Assembly (NCBI RefSeq): GCF_001429625.1
Contig: NZ_LMSU01000006.1
Coordinates: forward strand, 1-64,000
Source of the DNA: Nocardioides sp. Soil805
GTDB lineage: Bacteria > Actinomycetota > Actinomycetes > Propionibacteriales > Nocardioidaceae
Direction of reading: 5' to 3'
Length of the DNA: 64,000 nucleotides
Each line of letters begins with the position of its first letter. Positions within the stretch are counted from its first letter, which is position 1. Positions 26,871-35,135 of the stretch are shown piece after piece. The position numbers and the translations under genes were made by a program. The notes under the pieces were generated by a model, which was given only the letters and a program-made list of their open reading frames with translations, was not told the origin of the DNA and did not search any database.

Positions 26871-28865
26871 ATGAAGGCGCTCGCCGCCCTCATCGCGCTC
26901 GTCGTGAGCCTGTTGTCCCCGCTCGCCCTGGCCGCCCCCTCGGGTGCGGCCGCCACGTCGGGTGTGGTCACGGCCGCGCCGGTCGGGGCCGTGGGCACGA
27001 CGGACGACTCCACGTCCTCCCGCCTCGCGAGCACCGCCGCGGAGCGGCGCCGCGCCGGCATGGAGGCCATCTCCAGCGGCGGCGAGCACACCTGCCAGCT
27101 GCCCGGCGACGGCTCGCTGCTGTGCTGGGGGCGCAACTCCTTCGGCCAGCTCGGGGACGGCAAGAAGGGCACCCAGACCCCGACTGCCCAGCGGGTCACC
27201 CAGGGCAAGCCCTGGCGCCGCGTGTCGGCCGGCGGCGGCTCCACCTGCGGCATCAAGAAGAACCAGAGGCTCTTCTGCTGGGGCGTCAACCACCGCGGCC
27301 AGCTCGGCGTCGGCACCGACAAGCCCCGCCTGCGGCCCACCGTGGTCGCCAAGAGCACGAAGTGGACCTCGGTCGACGCCAGCTGGTTCAACACCTGCGG
27401 CATCACCGCCCAGACCAAGCTCTACTGCTGGGGAGACAACGCCGCGGGCCAGCTCGGCGACGGCAGCAAGGTCAAGGTGCGCACCAAGCCCAGCCTGGTC
27501 AAGAAGGGCAAGAACTGGGCGTCGGTCTCCGTCGGCAGCCGCTTCGTGTGCGCGATCAAGAAGAACGGCGCGCTCTACTGCTGGGGCGGCAACCTCTTCG
27601 GCCAGCTCGGCCACGGCAGCTACGCCGGCAAGGCCAAGCCCACCCGCGTCGGCACGAGCAGCAACTGGGCCGAGGTCTCCACCTCGTGGACCCACACCTG
27701 TGCCCGCAACACCAGCGGCGGCGTCTTCTGCTGGGGCCGCAACACCTTCGGCCAGGTCGGTGACGGCACCGTGACCACCACGCCCACCCCGCGCCAGGTC
27801 GCCGACCTCAAGGCCGTCGACATCACCACCACCGAGGGCGCCTCCTGCGCCATCGACGACAAGGCGCGCGTGCAGTGCTGGGGCAACAACGCCTACGGCG
27901 TGATCGGCGACGGCACCAAGCCGTTCACCACCTCGCCCGAGCCGGGCCCCGCCGACATGCGGGAGATCGACGGCGGGTGGCGCCACGTCTGCGGCATCAC
28001 GACCGCCGGCTCGGCGACCTGCTGGGGCCAGAACGACCGCGCCCAGCTCGGCAACGGCACGCTCACCAGCAGCCCCTCGCCGACCGAGGTCGAGCCGCTC
28101 CCGCCGGCGGACCCGTCCGGGGTGACCGACTTCCGCATCGCCACCGTCAACGCCCTCGGCAACGGTCACACCCGGCCGTACGCCGGTGACGACTCCTACG
28201 CGCCGGCGACCACCCGGATGTCCTGGATGGCCGACCAGCTCGACAACTCGGCGATCGACATCATGGGCCTCCAGGAGGCCAACGCCGACCAGACGGCCCA
28301 CCTGATGAAGGCCGCCCGCGGCACGTGGGACGTCTACCCCCGGCCCGAGGCCGGCGACGACGCGGCCGAGGCGGCCATGGCCTGGCGCACCAGCGTCTGG
28401 GAGCTGGTCGAGGCCACCACGATGATGAACCAGTTCATCAGCAAGGAGCTGCCGCGTCCGATCGTCAAGCTGCGCCACCGGGTGACGGGCAAGGAGATCT
28501 ACGTGATCAACATCCACAACGCCCCGTGGGACTACCAGTTCAAGCGCAACAAGGCGAGCAACGTGCAGATCGCCAAGATCAACGAGCTGCGCGCGACCGG
28601 CACCCCGGTGTTCTACATCGGTGACTTCAACGAGAAGCGCGAGATCCTGTGCAAGGTGCTGGCCAAGACCGACCTGGTCAGCCCGTTCGGCGGTGCCTAC
28701 GACGACGCGACCGGCCGGTGCACCAACCCGCCGAGCCGGATGCGCGTCGACTGGATCTTCGGCACGCCCGAGGCGTCGTACTCCAACTTCGAGTACACCC
28801 GGCCGCCGCTGCTCAGCCTGGTCACCGACCACAACATGGCACTGGTGGACGTCCGCCTGCCCTGA
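26871..28865 (+). CDS. secreted RCC1-repeat/EEP-domain fusion protein
   Basis: 664 residues from ATG 26871, preceded by GGAGG. A signal peptide (ALAAP region near residue 20) is followed by seven RCC1-type repeats (about 65-420), each ending in CWGxNxxGQLGxG-like text. Every repeat also has a Cys about 10-12 residues before CWG, so one disulfide per blade is likely, sensible for an extracellular propeller. The C-terminus (about 425-664) is an endonuclease/exonuclease/phosphatase domain with QEAN (metal Glu), NIHNAP, IGDFNE (Asp/Asn), VDWIFG and TDHN (Asp/His), so all catalytic landmarks are present. RCC1 blades normally mediate protein or ligand binding. Predicted role: targeted extracellular nuclease or phosphodiesterase; substrate unknown. 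Confidence 0.87.
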   Translation: MKALAALIALVVSLLSPLALAAPSGAAATSGVVTAAPVGAVGTTDDSTSSRLASTAAERRRAGMEAISSGGEHTCQLPGDGSLLCWGRNSFGQLGDGKKGTQTPTAQRVTQGKPWRRVSAGGGSTCGIKKNQRLFCWGVNHRGQLGVGTDKPRLRPTVVAKSTKWTSVDASWFNTCGITAQTKLYCWGDNAAGQLGDGSKVKVRTKPSLVKKGKNWASVSVGSRFVCAIKKNGALYCWGGNLFGQLGHGSYAGKAKPTRVGTSSNWAEVSTSWTHTCARNTSGGVFCWGRNTFGQVGDGTVTTTPTPRQVADLKAVDITTTEGASCAIDDKARVQCWGNNAYGVIGDGTKPFTTSPEPGPADMREIDGGWRHVCGITTAGSATCWGQNDRAQLGNGTLTSSPSPTEVEPLPPADPSGVTDFRIATVNALGNGHTRPYAGDDSYAPATTRMSWMADQLDNSAIDIMGLQEANADQTAHLMKAARGTWDVYPRPEAGDDAAEAAMAWRTSVWELVEATTMMNQFISKELPRPIVKLRHRVTGKEIYVINIHNAPWDYQFKRNKASNVQIAKINELRATGTPVFYIGDFNEKREILCKVLAKTDLVSPFGGAYDDATGRCTNPPSRMRVDWIFGTPEASYSNFEYTRPPLLSLVTDHNMALVDVRLP

Positions 28866-28876
28866 CCGGCAGCAAC

Positions 28877-28914
28877 CGTGCCGGAGCCGACTCGGTAGGG
28901 TCGGCCCCGGCACG
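28877..28914. terminator. hairpin after the RCC1-EEP gene
   Basis: CGTGCCGGAGCCGAC pairs with GTCGGCCCCGGCACG with one mismatch (28877-28891 with 28900-28914). It separates the secreted-protein genes from the sulfotransferase cluster. Confidence 0.7.
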
Positions 28915-28970
28915 ATCGCACTACCGGCCAACCGGGGCCGGCTGCACCGGCACGCGGAAGGGGAGTGGAC

Positions 28971-30032
28971 GTGGCTGAGCGCGTCGTCCTCCACATCGGC
29001 TCGATGAAGTCGGGCACCAGCTTCATCCAGAACGTCCTCGGCAACAACCGCGAGGCGCTGGCCGGGCACGGGATCTCGTTCGCCGGGGAGCGCTGGCGCG
29101 ACCAGGTGACCGCGGTCCAGGACCTCATCGCCCATGGCGGTCCCCGCCAGGACCCGCTCGACGCGGGCGGCCCGTGGTCGAGGCTGGTCGAGGAGATCAA
29201 CGCGACGCCCGGCACCTCGGTGGTGTCGATGGAGTTCCTGGCCCCCCGCGTCACGGCCAAGATCGAGCTCCTGCGCGACTCCCTGCAGGGCGACCTCCAG
29301 GTCGTGCTGACCGGCCGGGACCTGGCCCGCAACATCGCCGCCATGTGGCTGGAGTCGGTGCAGAACGGCTCCGCGGTCGACTGGGACGCCTACCTCTCCG
29401 CCGTGCGCTCCGAGGACCGCTCGCAGCCGGTGGCCCGCAACTTCTGGAACCACCAGGGCCTGGCCGATATCGCGGCGCGCTGGGCCGCCGCGGTCGGGGA
29501 GGACCACTTCACGCTGATGACGGTGCCCCAGAAGGGTGCCCCGTCCAGCCTGCTGTGGGAGCGCTTCGCCCAGGTGCTGCACCTGGACCCGCAGGCCTTC
29601 GAGCTCGACGTGCGGGCCAACCCGTCCATCGGGCTGGCCACCGCGATGACGCTCCAGCACCTCAACGCGCTGCTCGAGGCCGACGGCTTCACCGACGACA
29701 AGTACTACGACCTGCTGGTCAAGCACCTGCTGACCAAGCGCGGCCTGGTGGCCCGGCAGGGCCAGGAGCCGCGCCTCGGGCTCGACGAGCGCTGGGTGAT
29801 GAAGCGCGGCGCCGCGGAGGTCTCCGCGCTCCGCACGCAGCGGCACCGCGTCGTCGGCGACCTCGACGAGCTGTTGCCCCGCCCGGTCCCCGGCGTGCAC
29901 CCCTCGCAGGTCTCCACCCAGCAGCAGCTGGAGGCGGCGATGGAGGGCCTGTCGCGGATGGTGCAGATCGGCGTCGAGCGCGAGGGCCGGCACCGGCGCC
30001 GGATCGCGCGGCTGAAGAAGGCGAGCCGATGA
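28971..30032 (+). CDS. sulfotransferase-fold protein 1
   Basis: 353 residues from GTG 28971 (GTG 28965 is possible, but AAGGGGAG is better spaced for 28971). The N-terminus HIGSMKSGTSFIQ matches the P-loop-like 5'-phosphosulfate-binding motif of PAPS-dependent sulfotransferases, and VVLTGRDLARNIAAMWLESVQNG corresponds to the 3'-phosphate-binding strand-helix (Arg and Ser/Asn). It is most similar in layout to the products at 35974 and 32741, which share the same two motifs and the LLWERF segment. First gene of the cluster; overlaps the next by ATGA. Acceptor unknown, inferred to be a carbohydrate or surface polymer. Confidence 0.75.
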   Translation: MAERVVLHIGSMKSGTSFIQNVLGNNREALAGHGISFAGERWRDQVTAVQDLIAHGGPRQDPLDAGGPWSRLVEEINATPGTSVVSMEFLAPRVTAKIELLRDSLQGDLQVVLTGRDLARNIAAMWLESVQNGSAVDWDAYLSAVRSEDRSQPVARNFWNHQGLADIAARWAAAVGEDHFTLMTVPQKGAPSSLLWERFAQVLHLDPQAFELDVRANPSIGLATAMTLQHLNALLEADGFTDDKYYDLLVKHLLTKRGLVARQGQEPRLGLDERWVMKRGAAEVSALRTQRHRVVGDLDELLPRPVPGVHPSQVSTQQQLEAAMEGLSRMVQIGVEREGRHRRRIARLKKASR

Positions 30033-30910
30033 GCGGCCTGCCGCACGTCGCCGTCATCACGATGGCCCGCGACGAGGGCACCATGCTGCGCCGCTGGGTC
30101 GACCACTACGCCCGGGAGGTCGGCGCGGAGAACCTCGTGGTCGTCGACGACAACAGCTCCGACGGCTCCACCGACGACCTGCCCTGCCCGGTGCTGCGGA
30201 TCCCGCCGCTGACGAGCAAGAAGTCCTTCGAGCCCGCCCGGATGGGGATGCTGGGCGGCCTCTCGGCCGGCCTGCTCGAGGCGTACGACGCCACGATCTT
30301 CTGCGACGTGGACGAGTTCATCGTCGCCGACCCCAAGGTGCACGAGACGCTGCGCCACTTCGTCGCCGCGCGGGAGGGCCGCCCGGCCGTCGGCGTGATG
30401 GGGCTCAACGTCGTCCACGACGTCGCCCGGGAGCCGGCGCTCGTCGACGACGAGCCCATCCTGGGGCAGCGCCGGCTGGCCAAGTTCCTGCCGCTGATGT
30501 GCAAGCCGTCGCTCAAGTGGGACCCGGCCCCGTGGGCGCTGGCCTCGCACGGCATCAAGTGCCCCTTCGAGGTCGACCCCGAGCTGTTCATGTTCCACAT
30601 GAAGTTCGCCGACCGCGACCACCTCCAGGCGGTCGCCGACCACCGGCACGCGATGTTCACCAGCGAGGGCCGCGCCGCCCGCACCAGCTGGGAGCGCAGC
30701 GGCGGCGACATGGTCGACCTGCTCGACGAGATCACCGCCGACATCGACCACGACGAGATCAAGCCCTTCGGTCCGCCGCTGAAGAAGCTGCCGACCATCG
30801 TCGAGCAGAGCGCTCCCGACGTGTGGCGGGCCGTGGGCGGCGGGCAGGTGCAGGCGATGCGCAACCGCCCCTTCACCCGGATCCCGGACCGGTTCCTCGG
30901 TCGGGTGTGA
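30029..30910 (+). CDS. glycosyltransferase family 2-like protein
   Basis: 293 residues. It begins VAVITMARDEGTMLRRWVDHY, with the GT-A nucleotide pocket and VVVDDNSSDGSTDD, then the DXD-type motif FCDVDEF near residue 92-98, as in the glycosyltransferase 2/92-like families (Glyco_tranf_2_4 group). There is no membrane segment. The start overlaps the previous stop (ATGA) and the next gene begins 10 nt later, so it is cotranscribed. It probably adds or extends a sugar on the substrate later sulfated or methylated by its neighbours. Confidence 0.8.
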   Translation: MSGLPHVAVITMARDEGTMLRRWVDHYAREVGAENLVVVDDNSSDGSTDDLPCPVLRIPPLTSKKSFEPARMGMLGGLSAGLLEAYDATIFCDVDEFIVADPKVHETLRHFVAAREGRPAVGVMGLNVVHDVAREPALVDDEPILGQRRLAKFLPLMCKPSLKWDPAPWALASHGIKCPFEVDPELFMFHMKFADRDHLQAVADHRHAMFTSEGRAARTSWERSGGDMVDLLDEITADIDHDEIKPFGPPLKKLPTIVEQSAPDVWRAVGGGQVQAMRNRPFTRIPDRFLGRV

Positions 30911-30919
30911 CCACCCGCC

Positions 30920-32515
30920 ATGACTGACCCGACGGCCCTGCCCCCGGTCCGCGACGTCCGCGTCGACGACGACGGGCTCCGGTTCGCAGCGTCCGAGGAC
31001 GTGCTCTGCAACGTCTCCTTCGACGGTCGCCGGATCTGGTCGTTCTGGTCGGTCCGCGACAGCACGCCCGACGGCACGTCGGAGAGCGGCGCGCGGGCGG
31101 TGGCGTGGCCCGAGCGCCTCACCCTGCACCTCGAGGGCGCCACGCGCCTCGGCGTCACCCTCGGGGACGGCACCGTGGTCCACGACGCGGAGGTCCGTCT
31201 CGGCACCGAGGACCGCCGCCTCACCGTGGTCGGGCGCGACGGGGCCCCGCTCGGCATCGACATGTACGGCAAGCTGGTCAAGACGTTCGAGACCAAGGAC
31301 GCCGGCGAGCTCACCCCGCTGCTCGACGCGCTGGAGACGGTGCTGGGCCTGCTGCACGAGCAGGGCCTGGAGGCCTTCCCGGCGTACGGCACCCTGCTCG
31401 GCGCCGTCCGCGAGGGCACCTTCCTGGGCCACGACAACGACGCGGACGTCGGCTACGTCAGCCACCACACCCACCCGATCGACGTGATCCGCGAGTCCCA
31501 CCGGGTCCAGCGCGCCGTCGAGCGGCGGGGCTACGCCACCAGCCGGCACAGCGGGGGGGCGTTCAAGATCGACGTCCCGGACGCCGACGGCTCGGTCCGC
31601 GGGCTGGACGTCTTCGGCGGCTTCTTCAGCGAGGGACACCTCGCGCTGCTCGGCGAGATCTGGGCGCCCTACGAGCGCGAGTGGGTCTTCCCCCTCGGCA
31701 CGGTCACCCTCGACGGTCGCGAGCTGCCGGCGCCGGCCGACCCCGAGCGGCTGCTCGCCGAGACCTACGGCCCGGGCTGGCGCGTCCCCGACCCCGCCTT
31801 CCGCTACGAGAAGGACCCGGGAGTCCAGCGACGCTTCGACGAGTGGTTCCGGGGCACCCGGCTGCACCGGGCCGCGTGGGACCACCGCTACGGCCTGGCC
31901 CGGCTGCTGCCGCCGTACCAGCCGCCCCACGACGTCTCCCGCCACCTGCACGCGCGCGAGGACCCCGACACGTGGGTGCTCGACGTCGGGTGCGGCCGCG
32001 GGCGTGACGTGCGCTGGCTGGCCAAGCAGGGCCGGCCGGCGGTCGGGCTGGACTACTCCGGGGTCGCGATGCAGTTCGTCGCCGACAAGGCCGCCGCGCA
32101 GGGCTGGCCCGCCGAGCTGCGCACCATGAACCTCCTCGAGCTGCGCCACGTGCTCTCCTGGGGCGCGCTGCTCGCCGCCCGGCCCGGTCGCCGCACGGTG
32201 CTCGCACGCCACCTCGTCGACTCGACCTCGCCGTACGGCGTCGACAACTTCTGGCGGCTCGTCTCGATGGTCCTGCGGCCCGGCGAGCGGGTGCACCTGG
32301 AGTTCCTGACCAGTCCGATCGACGACCCGGAGGGCCGTCCCTCGCTGGTGCGCCCGCTGGAGGTCGCCGACGTCGTCGCGGACGTCGAGCGACGCGGTGC
32401 GGTGGTCACGGACCGGGTCGACCTGGTCGGCCAGGCCATCGACTACGGCTACGGCGAAGAGTTGTCCGACGGCAAGCAGTGGCGGTCCTGCCGCCTGGAG
32501 GTGGAGTGGCGATGA
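30920..32515 (+). CDS. LicD-like/SAM-methyltransferase fusion protein
   Basis: 531 residues. After an N-terminal beta-rich segment (about 1-115), a LicD-type nucleotidyltransferase-fold region occupies about 125-310 with AYGTLLGAVREGTFLGHDND, the GTLLG and HDxD metal motif of phosphotransferases that decorate glycans with phosphocholine or similar groups. From about 345 a class I methyltransferase begins with VLDVGCGRGRDVRWL (SAM site, acidic partner in GLDYSG). Two modification activities in one chain are consistent with tailoring of a surface glycan. The stop overlaps the next ATG (ATGA). Confidence 0.78.
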   Translation: MTDPTALPPVRDVRVDDDGLRFAASEDVLCNVSFDGRRIWSFWSVRDSTPDGTSESGARAVAWPERLTLHLEGATRLGVTLGDGTVVHDAEVRLGTEDRRLTVVGRDGAPLGIDMYGKLVKTFETKDAGELTPLLDALETVLGLLHEQGLEAFPAYGTLLGAVREGTFLGHDNDADVGYVSHHTHPIDVIRESHRVQRAVERRGYATSRHSGGAFKIDVPDADGSVRGLDVFGGFFSEGHLALLGEIWAPYEREWVFPLGTVTLDGRELPAPADPERLLAETYGPGWRVPDPAFRYEKDPGVQRRFDEWFRGTRLHRAAWDHRYGLARLLPPYQPPHDVSRHLHAREDPDTWVLDVGCGRGRDVRWLAKQGRPAVGLDYSGVAMQFVADKAAAQGWPAELRTMNLLELRHVLSWGALLAARPGRRTVLARHLVDSTSPYGVDNFWRLVSMVLRPGERVHLEFLTSPIDDPEGRPSLVRPLEVADVVADVERRGAVVTDRVDLVGQAIDYGYGEELSDGKQWRSCRLEVEWR

Positions 32516-32730
32516 AGTTGCCCAGCAGGTTGTCCGAGAGCGGGTCCCGCAAGGACCTCGAGGCGCGCGTGCAGGAGCTGGAGGCCCAGGTCGCCGCGCT
32601 GACGGACCGCGTCCAGGAGGGCGCCGTGCTCCACCAGCGCTTCGCCGAGCTCCTCGACGTCGTCACCGAGCTGCTGCCGGGCGCGGATCCCGCCGCGGTC
32701 CAGCGGTACGTCGACGAGCTGGGGTCGTGA
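32512..32730 (+). CDS. small coiled-coil protein
   Basis: 72 residues from ATG 32512 (TGGAGGTGGAG 5 nt upstream), coupled by 4-bp overlap. Residues 14-38 (RKDLEARVQELEAQVAALTD...) form a clear heptad coiled coil, followed by a helix and an acidic end. Small proteins of this kind (I think the family is annotated DUF6752) accompany sulfotransferase genes in Nocardioides. It may act as an oligomerisation or scaffold subunit of the modification enzymes; that is inference. Confidence 0.7.
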   Translation: MKLPSRLSESGSRKDLEARVQELEAQVAALTDRVQEGAVLHQRFAELLDVVTELLPGADPAAVQRYVDELGS

Positions 32731-32740
32731 GGAGCGCACG

Positions 32741-33823
32741 GTGAGCCGTCGCGTCTTCGTCCACATCGGGCTGCCCAAGACGGGCACCTCCTACCTCCAG
32801 GCCATCGCCTGGCCCGGGCGCGAGCGCCTGCGGGAGGCCGGCCTGCTGCTGCCCGGGGCGCGCAAGAGCGACCACCTCCTCAGCTCGATGATCGTGCGTG
32901 ACGACCCCGGCGTCGCCCGGCGCGGCCCGGACGCCCCGGGCGCGTGGGACCGGGTGCGGGCCGACGTGGCCGCGTGGTCCGGGGACGCGCTGGTCAGCCA
33001 CGAGTTCTTCTGCGCCGCCTCGGCGGAGCAGGCGACCCGGATGGTCGAGGCGCTGGCTCCGGCCGAGGTGCACGTGGTCGTCACCGCCCGGGAGCCGCTG
33101 GGCCTGTTCACGTCGAGCTGGCAGGAGTCCCTGAAGAACAAGTCGACCACGCCGCTGGCCGACTACGGCCGCTCGGAGTCCGAGGACCCCCGCGCCGTCT
33201 GGGACTGGCGCGCCCTCGACCTCGGGCTGGTCCTGGAGCGTTGGGCCCCGACCGTGCCGCCCGAGCGGCTGCACGTCCTCACCCCGCCACCGCCGGGCTC
33301 GGCCCGCGAGGTGCTGTGGGAGCGGTTCGCCGGGGTGCTCGGCATCGACCCCGCCACGTGCGACGCCACGCAGGGCTTCGCCAACTCCTCGATGGGGGTG
33401 GTGGAGGCCGAGACGATGCGCCGGGTCAACGAGCGGCTGACGGGCTTCAACACCGCCCGCGCCCGCGGGGTGTGGCTGCGCTCCTTCCTGGCCGACGAGC
33501 GGCTGGTGCCGCGCGGTGGGGAGCCGTTCTGGCCGGCCGACGACCAGGTGGCCGACGCCCGCCGACGCGGGGAGCGGGCCGTCGAGCGGCTGCGCGCCGC
33601 GCCGTACGACGTCGTGGGAGACCTCGAGCTGCTGCGCGTGCCGGAGGACTTGCCGCCGCGGCGGCACCCGGACTCGGTGACCGACGCCGAGGTGGCCGAG
33701 GTCGCCCTGGACCTGGTGGCGACCCTGATGGGCGACCTGCAGCGGCGTACCGACCGTCCGGCGACCTCCGCGCCACCGCCGTCGCGGCTGTCCCGCCTGC
33801 GCCGGGCCCTGCGCGGGCGGTGA
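32741..33823 (+). CDS. sulfotransferase-fold protein 2
   Basis: 360 residues from GTG 32741 with GAGGAG at 8 nt. The N-terminal HIGLPKTGTSYLQ is an excellent 5'-phosphosulfate-binding loop (PKTGTS), and VVTAREPLGLFTSSWQESLKN is the 3'-phosphate region. A basic tail (SRLSRLRRALRGR) ends the protein. It is paralogous to the products at 28971 and 35974 but diverged through the middle. Part of the coupled cluster; likely transfers sulfate from PAPS to a surface carbohydrate. Confidence 0.78.
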   Translation: MSRRVFVHIGLPKTGTSYLQAIAWPGRERLREAGLLLPGARKSDHLLSSMIVRDDPGVARRGPDAPGAWDRVRADVAAWSGDALVSHEFFCAASAEQATRMVEALAPAEVHVVVTAREPLGLFTSSWQESLKNKSTTPLADYGRSESEDPRAVWDWRALDLGLVLERWAPTVPPERLHVLTPPPPGSAREVLWERFAGVLGIDPATCDATQGFANSSMGVVEAETMRRVNERLTGFNTARARGVWLRSFLADERLVPRGGEPFWPADDQVADARRRGERAVERLRAAPYDVVGDLELLRVPEDLPPRRHPDSVTDAEVAEVALDLVATLMGDLQRRTDRPATSAPPPSRLSRLRRALRGR

Positions 33824-33868
33824 GGGACTGTGACTACTGTCATGTGCCGGCGGGGGAGCTTTCCCGCC

Positions 33869-33900
33869 TAGGCTGTCCGGATTACCGGCTGGTAACCAGC
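33869..33900 (+). promoter_or_regulatory. promoter with overlapping palindromic operator upstream of the acyl-CoA dehydrogenase
   Basis: A -10-like TAGGCT (33869-33874) is followed by TTACC-GGCT-GGTAA (33882-33895), a 14-bp dyad of the kind bound by TetR-family fatty-acid regulators, and by the overlapping dyad GCTGGT-A-ACCAGC (33888-33900). The gene's ATG is 31 nt further on, so a repressor here would block transcription. Upstream, GGCGGG/CCCGCC (33849-33854 with 33863-33868) may terminate the preceding gene. Confidence 0.55.
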
Positions 33901-33931
33901 CGTCACGCCCTCCAACGGAAGGACTCCCGCC

Positions 33932-35131
33932 ATGGGTCGCCTGTGCCAGACCGACGGACTCACCGAGGACCAGAGCGAGATCCTCAAGGCGGTGCGCCAG
34001 TTCGTGGACGAGAAGATCCTCCCGGTCGCCTCCGAGCTGGAGCACAAGGACGAGTACCCGACCGAGATCGTGGAGGGCCTCAAGGAGCTGGGCATCTTCG
34101 GGCTGATGATCCCCGAGGAGTACGACGGGCTGGGCGAGTCGCTGCTGACCTACGCGTTGTGCGTGGAGGAGATCGCGCGCGGCTGGATGAGCGTCTCGGG
34201 TGTCATCAACACCCACTTCATCGTCGCCTACATGCTGATGCAGCACGGCACCGAGGAGCAGAAGCGCAAGTACCTCCCGCGGATGGCGACCGGTGAGGTG
34301 CGGGGCTCCTTCTCGATGTCGGAGCCGGGCCTGGGCTCGGACGTGGCGGCCATCAAGACCAAGGCCGCCCGCGGTGACGACGGCGACTACACGATCAACG
34401 GCCAGAAGATGTGGCTGACCAACGGCGGGTCCTCGACGCTGATCGCGGTGCTGGTGAAGACCGACGAGGGCGCCGACTCGGTCTACAAGAACATGACGAC
34501 CTTCCTGGTGGAGAAGGAGCCGGGCTTCGGGGAGACCGCGCCCGGCCTGACCATCCCGGGCAAGATCGACAAGATGGGCTACAAGGGCGTCGACACCACC
34601 GAGGCCGTCTTCGAGAACCACCAGATCGCCGCCGAGCAGATCCTCGGCGGTGAGCCGGGCAAGGGCTTCTACCAGATGATGGACGGCGTCGAGGTCGGCC
34701 GCGTCAACGTCGCCGCCCGCGCCTGCGGGATCGCCAACCGGGCCTTCGAGCTCGGGGTGGCCTACTCCCAGCAGCGCGAGACCTTCGGCAAGCCGATCGC
34801 GGAGCACCAGGCGATCCTGTTCCGCCTCGCGGAGATGGCGACCAAGGTCGAGACCGCCCACACGATGATGGTCCGCGCGGCCCGCACCAAGGACAAGGGC
34901 GAGCGCAACGACGTGGAGGCCGGGATGGCCAAGATGCTGGCGTCCGAGTACTGCAACGAGGTCGTCGAGGCGTCGTTCCGCATCCACGGCGGCTACGGCT
35001 ACTCCAAGGAGTACGAGATCGAGCGGCTCTACCGCGAGTCGGCGTTCATGCTCATCGGTGAGGGCACCTCCGACATCCAGAAGATGATCATCGGTCGGTC
35101 GGTCCTCAAGGACTACAAGCTCAAGGGCTGA
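33932..35131 (+). CDS. acyl-CoA dehydrogenase
   Basis: 399 residues, full FAD-dependent acyl-CoA dehydrogenase: N-terminal helical domain, the middle beta-domain with FSMSEPGLGSD and MWLTNGG (FAD contact), then the C-terminal helical domain with QRETFGKPIAEHQ and IHGGYGYS, and the catalytic-base signature GEGTSDIQ (Glu of EGT). It oxidises a short or medium acyl-CoA to the 2-enoyl-CoA; chain specificity cannot be read. ATG 33932 has GGAAGGA upstream. It is functionally out of place within the sulfotransferase cluster and has its own operator-like promoter, so it is probably controlled separately, though the next gene starts 4 bp downstream. Confidence 0.95.
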   Translation: MGRLCQTDGLTEDQSEILKAVRQFVDEKILPVASELEHKDEYPTEIVEGLKELGIFGLMIPEEYDGLGESLLTYALCVEEIARGWMSVSGVINTHFIVAYMLMQHGTEEQKRKYLPRMATGEVRGSFSMSEPGLGSDVAAIKTKAARGDDGDYTINGQKMWLTNGGSSTLIAVLVKTDEGADSVYKNMTTFLVEKEPGFGETAPGLTIPGKIDKMGYKGVDTTEAVFENHQIAAEQILGGEPGKGFYQMMDGVEVGRVNVAARACGIANRAFELGVAYSQQRETFGKPIAEHQAILFRLAEMATKVETAHTMMVRAARTKDKGERNDVEAGMAKMLASEYCNEVVEASFRIHGGYGYSKEYEIERLYRESAFMLIGEGTSDIQKMIIGRSVLKDYKLKG

Positions 35132-35135
35132 CGCC

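Noticed and set aside
26778..29993. 1071-codon minus-strand open frame over the RCC1-EEP gene
   Set aside because: Antisense to seven clear RCC1 repeats; no recognisable domain.
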